Shown: positions 23,441 to 26,131 of the stretch, in pieces | Position numbering within the stretch: the stretch's first letter is position 1 | How the letters are laid out: each line of letters begins with the position of its first letter | Assembly: GCA_934565775.1 (NCBI GenBank) | Contig: CAKTIN010000018.1 | Span: forward strand, 1-26,131 | From: an uncultured Oscillospiraceae bacterium | GTDB lineage: Bacteria; Bacillota; Clostridia; Oscillospirales; Oscillospiraceae | Direction: 5' to 3' | DNA length: 26,131 nt | Translations under genes and position numbers: made by a program | The notes under the pieces: generated by a model | Database searches by the model: none | What the model was told of the DNA's origin: nothing | What the model saw: only the letters and a program-made list of their open reading frames with translations

Positions 23441-25028
23441 TTGCGGTTCTCCAATCATAGGTTCTGGGGTCTACCCCTCTGGGGGCGGATTTCCAGCCGG
23501 CTGCGGCAATGCGGTCGATCATTTTATTCGCGACATCAAGAGGCCATTCCCCAACGTGCCGGAACCCATACTTTTCCAGGCACCGGATCTGACGTGGAGA
23601 AGCAAGCCCCGCTCCTCTGCGCTTTGCCAGCTTATCCAGCAGCAGCGCCGCCTTCCCGGCGCATCCAATTTCTTCCGGGTTAATGCCTTGCTTTTCCAGG
23701 GCCTGAATCTGCTTTTCGGAGGGCGGCCCGGCCTCCCAGCCGAAGGAGGGCACATAGCCGGACAGATCTTCGGCCTGGATGGACATTTCGTATTGCAGCG
23801 GATCCACCAGGCGGTGGCGCTTCGTCTTCCTCTCGGAGAGCTTTTTCGCCAGCGCTTCCTCACGCTGGGCCACAACGTCCTCACTCGCGGTCTGCTCTGC
23901 CGCCTCAATATCCATGGGGCATCCGGCCTCGGCAATATTTTCCGTCATTTTCTGGGCAACCTCGGCGCTTTCGCAAATCAGCACTGCCGGGTGGCACAGC
24001 TCATGCCGTTCTGTGTGCCACAGGAAGTCCAAGAGCAGCAAATGCTCTTTTCCGGGGAACAGCCGGGTCCCGCGCCCCACCATCTGACAGTACAGGCTGC
24101 GGACCTTTGTGGGGCGGAGGACTACGATGCAGTCTACGCTGGGATCGTCCCAGCCCTCTGTGAGCAGCATGGAATTGCAGAGAACGTTGTACTTCCCAGC
24201 GGCAAAATCATGAAGGACCTGCGCCCGGTCCTGGCTTTCTCCGTTAACCTCGGCCGCCCGAAACCCAGCCTGGTTTAAAATATCCCGGAATTTCTGGGAG
24301 GTTTTGACCAGCGGAAGGAAAACCACCGTTTTCCGCCCCTGGCAGCGGGGGGCCATCTCCTGGGCAATCTGCACCAGATAGGGGTCCAGGGCGGTGCCCA
24401 GGTCCCCCGCCTTGAAATCACCGGACTGCACGCCGACACCGGTCAGATCCAGCTTGAGCGGGATGGTTTCCGCCTTGATCTTGCATAAGTACCCTTCTCG
24501 GATTGCCCGGACCATGGTGTATTCATAGGCCAGGCTGTCAAAGAATTGCCCTAAATTCCGCATATCGCCCCGGTCCGGGGTTGCAGTGACGCCCAGCACC
24601 TGAGCATCCGGGAAATGCTCCAGGACCCTTTGGTACCCGTCAGAGAGGACGTGGTGGGCCTCATCGACAATGATCGTGGTAAAATAATCCGGCGAAAATT
24701 GTTCCAGGCGTTTGGGCCGCTGAAGGCTTTGGACGGAGCCGACTACGACCCGGTTCCAGCTCCCCAGGCACGTTTCCTCTGCCTTTTCCGTTGCGCTGCG
24801 GAGGCCTGTAGATTTATAGAGCTTGTCTGCGGCCTGATCCAGGAGTTCACCCCGGTGTGCCATAATCAGCACGCGGTCTCCGCCCCGAACCAGGCGCTCC
24901 GTCAATTTGCAGAAAACAATGGTCTTTCCGGCGCCGGTGGGGAGGACCAGCAGCGTCCGGCGATTGCCGGACTGCCACTGGGCCTCAATGGCCGTGATTG
25001 CTTCTGCCTGATAAGGCCGCAGCTCCAT
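23415..25028 (-). CDS. DEAD/DEAH-box superfamily 2 helicase
   Basis: The product has 537 residues from ATG at 25028, which overlaps the DUF669 stop by three bases; an in-frame ATG 81 bases earlier lies inside that gene and is rejected. Motifs: Q-like RPYQAEAI (4-11), motif I LPTGAGKT (29-36), motif II VDEAHH, motif III VTATPDR, motif V-like CNSMLLTEGWDDPSVDCIV and motif VI YCQMVGRGTRLFPG. Residues after about 400 hold a linker and small SAP/helical repeat segments (SEKQIQALEKQGINPEEI, SPRQIRCLEKYGFRH), found in phage helicases of this class. It unwinds DNA during replication or recombination. The end overlaps the primase gene by 26 bases. Confidence 0.93.
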   Translation of the reverse strand: MELRPYQAEAITAIEAQWQSGNRRTLLVLPTGAGKTIVFCKLTERLVRGGDRVLIMAHRGELLDQAADKLYKSTGLRSATEKAEETCLGSWNRVVVGSVQSLQRPKRLEQFSPDYFTTIIVDEAHHVLSDGYQRVLEHFPDAQVLGVTATPDRGDMRNLGQFFDSLAYEYTMVRAIREGYLCKIKAETIPLKLDLTGVGVQSGDFKAGDLGTALDPYLVQIAQEMAPRCQGRKTVVFLPLVKTSQKFRDILNQAGFRAAEVNGESQDRAQVLHDFAAGKYNVLCNSMLLTEGWDDPSVDCIVVLRPTKVRSLYCQMVGRGTRLFPGKEHLLLLDFLWHTERHELCHPAVLICESAEVAQKMTENIAEAGCPMDIEAAEQTASEDVVAQREEALAKKLSERKTKRHRLVDPLQYEMSIQAEDLSGYVPSFGWEAGPPSEKQIQALEKQGINPEEIGCAGKAALLLDKLAKRRGAGLASPRQIRCLEKYGFRHVGEWPLDVANKMIDRIAAAGWKSAPRGVDPRTYDWRTANGAANGSN

Positions 25029-25029
25029 A

Positions 25030-25509
25030 TCAGAACTTTCCGGCCCATGCCGGCGCTGTGGAGGCGGCAGGGAAGAAATTGGGGTCGTAATCGTAGAAGC
25101 GTGCCACATCGTTCGCTTCGCCTGCCGTGCCGTCCTTCTTGGTATAACTGCGCGGCTTGAAGCGGGCGCGGCCCTTCGCGCCGACTACGGCGTTCCAGCG
25201 GGGAACAAACTTCTCACCGGACTTCTTTTGCCCGATTGCACGGAAGAATTCGGACAGCTTCCATTCCAGGCTGCTCCACAGAATCAGATCATACTTTACA
25301 GTCGCAGTGCCCTCCGGCGTGTCTACGCAAAGGGTCAGCACCGCCTTGTTGCAGGGGGGGATTTTCTCGCTCCCGGGGAACCGCCCCCGCTCAAAGGCGG
25401 TAACGGTAAAATTGTAATCGCCCTCCTCCAGCAGGAGAAACTGTCCGCCGTCGCTGCTGATTTCATCGTCCCAGCCGATTTCGTGGGGAGTATTCATAAG
25501 TTCGCTCAT
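25030..25509 (-). CDS. DUF669-family replication protein
   Basis: The product has 159 residues with GAGG upstream of ATG. Typical phrases are HEIGWDDEISSDGGQFLLLE, EGDYNFTVTAFERGRFPGS, CNKAVLTLCVDTPEGTATV, EWKLSEFFRAIGQKKSGE and GAKGRARFKPRSYTKKDG. The family is nearly always next to a Sak4-like ATPase in phages and is thought to bind single-stranded DNA (an OB-like role) in recombination-coupled replication. The phrase IGWDDEI also occurs in slightly changed form in the primase (EIGWSDEIGGDD), which suggests a shared docking motif (inference). Confidence 0.88.
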   Translation of the reverse strand: MSELMNTPHEIGWDDEISSDGGQFLLLEEGDYNFTVTAFERGRFPGSEKIPPCNKAVLTLCVDTPEGTATVKYDLILWSSLEWKLSEFFRAIGQKKSGEKFVPRWNAVVGAKGRARFKPRSYTKKDGTAGEANDVARFYDYDPNFFPAASTAPAWAGKF

Positions 25510-25525
25510 TTTTGCCTCCTATAGA

Positions 25526-26131
25526 TTAAAATGGAAGATTGCCTTCTTCGGCTTTTATGGCTGCAACAATCTGCTCCCAGTTCGGGAGAATCCAGCCGTC
25601 TACGAAGCCGTCGGCCTGTAGCGTGGCCCAGGGTGTGTCATAGGGGTAGTACCCCCGTACCTTGGAAAAAACGTGCCGGATGCCGTCCTCCGTTACGCCG
25701 GCACTCTGCATGAGCGGCCGCAGCGTCGGTGGAATATCTGCGCTGATCCCTCCCGGCTGAGCCGGGGGCGGCGCTGCATCTGCTTTTTTCGGCGCTGAGG
25801 CCGTTATTGCCGTCTCTGCGGCGGGGGCGGGGTTAGACACAGGTGCGGGAGGCGGCAGAACCGGGCCGGGATCCTTGGGCGTAAGAGCGGGAGCCGGGCC
25901 GGAAAAGGCCTGATCGATGTACTGTGCGATTTGCCCATAATCCAGGGGCAGCTCATCCGGGAGCCCGTGGCGGTTCTTCGCATCCCAGCAGGGGTGATGG
26001 GCCGTGTACATAACGCGTTTTCCGCCCTGGGCTTTATGTTTCTGGCCGTCCTTATCTGTAGCAATCACATAGGTCTTGTAGTTGGCGAAAAGCACCATGT
26101 CCGCCCATTCCTTGACCATCGGGGCCACCTG
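25526..26131 (-). CDS. Sak4-like AAA ATPase, N-terminus outside the window
   Basis: About 201 C-terminal residues are seen; the frame is open across the right edge. The conserved MVKEWADMVLFANYKTYVI followed by GKRVMYTAHHPCWDAKNRHGL is the typical C-terminal core of phage AAA_24 / Sak4-like (RecA-related) single-strand annealing ATPases. After about residue 75 there is a proline/alanine-rich linker (LPPPAPVSNPAPAAE) and a small C-terminal domain (SAGVTEDGIRHVFSKVRGYY, GWILPNWEQIVAAIKAEEGN). The Walker A part must lie right of the window. It promotes strand annealing together with the DUF669 protein. Confidence 0.85.
   Translation of the reverse strand, partial: QVAPMVKEWADMVLFANYKTYVIATDKDGQKHKAQGGKRVMYTAHHPCWDAKNRHGLPDELPLDYGQIAQYIDQAFSGPAPALTPKDPGPVLPPPAPVSNPAPAAETAITASAPKKADAAPPPAQPGGISADIPPTLRPLMQSAGVTEDGIRHVFSKVRGYYPYDTPWATLQADGFVDGWILPNWEQIVAAIKAEEGNLPF

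Noticed and set aside
23441..23458. Start of the primase 18 bases further upstream
   Set aside because: That ATG has no good ribosome site, while the ATG at 23440 has GGAG at the right distance.

Overview
This window is a near-complete replication, packaging, head and tail stretch of a siphovirus-type temperate phage or prophage. All supported genes lie on the minus strand, so transcription runs from 26131 down to 1. The host is most likely a high-GC gut Firmicute of the Clostridia (an Oscillospiraceae-like background). This is inferred from GC-rich sequence, strong GGAGG ribosome sites before nearly every gene, and head and tail proteins of the Listeria A118 / Bacillus SPP1 kind (SPP1-type portal, minor capsid 2, GP20 scaffold, Gp15, YjcQ). 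No integrase, repressor, lysis gene, tRNA, IS element or CRISPR array is present, so the lysogeny and lysis modules lie outside the window.

Replication (26131 to about 20550): the C-terminal end of a Sak4-like ATPase, a DUF669 protein, a DEAH-box helicase, a PriCT-2 primase/RepA-like helicase, a 250-base gene-free stretch packed with stem-loops, and a RusA Holliday junction resolvase. Accessory and regulatory (20556 to 17813): a small unknown gene, a stand-alone ParB-like protein, two further small genes of unknown function, and an ArpU-like late regulator. The regulator is followed by a possible extended -10 promoter and a terminator-like hairpin placed just before the terminase genes.

Packaging and head (17687 to 8899): small and large terminase, a tiny coiled-coil protein, portal, a minor capsid 2 protein with a low-GC C-terminal extension that looks like a toxin nuclease, a small acidic protein, YjcQ, a strong terminator, scaffold, major capsid protein, and four head-tail joining proteins. 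Tail (8887 to 1): major tail protein, a second terminator, two tail assembly chaperone genes that may be joined by a -1 frameshift, a 929-residue tape measure with a low-GC repeat core, a short tail protein, a Tal-like baseplate protein, a tail fibre, two small tip proteins (one collagen-like), and an open frame running off the left edge.

Two places stand out. (1) The open frame at 656 to 1 carries a phage-tail-like N-terminus followed by the start of a Y_phosphatase3-type tyrosine phosphatase domain, unusual cargo for a tail tip. (2) The minor capsid protein appears to be a MuF-style polymorphic toxin carrier with a likely immunity gene directly downstream. The structured region at 21027 to 21209 is a candidate replication origin or structured RNA.
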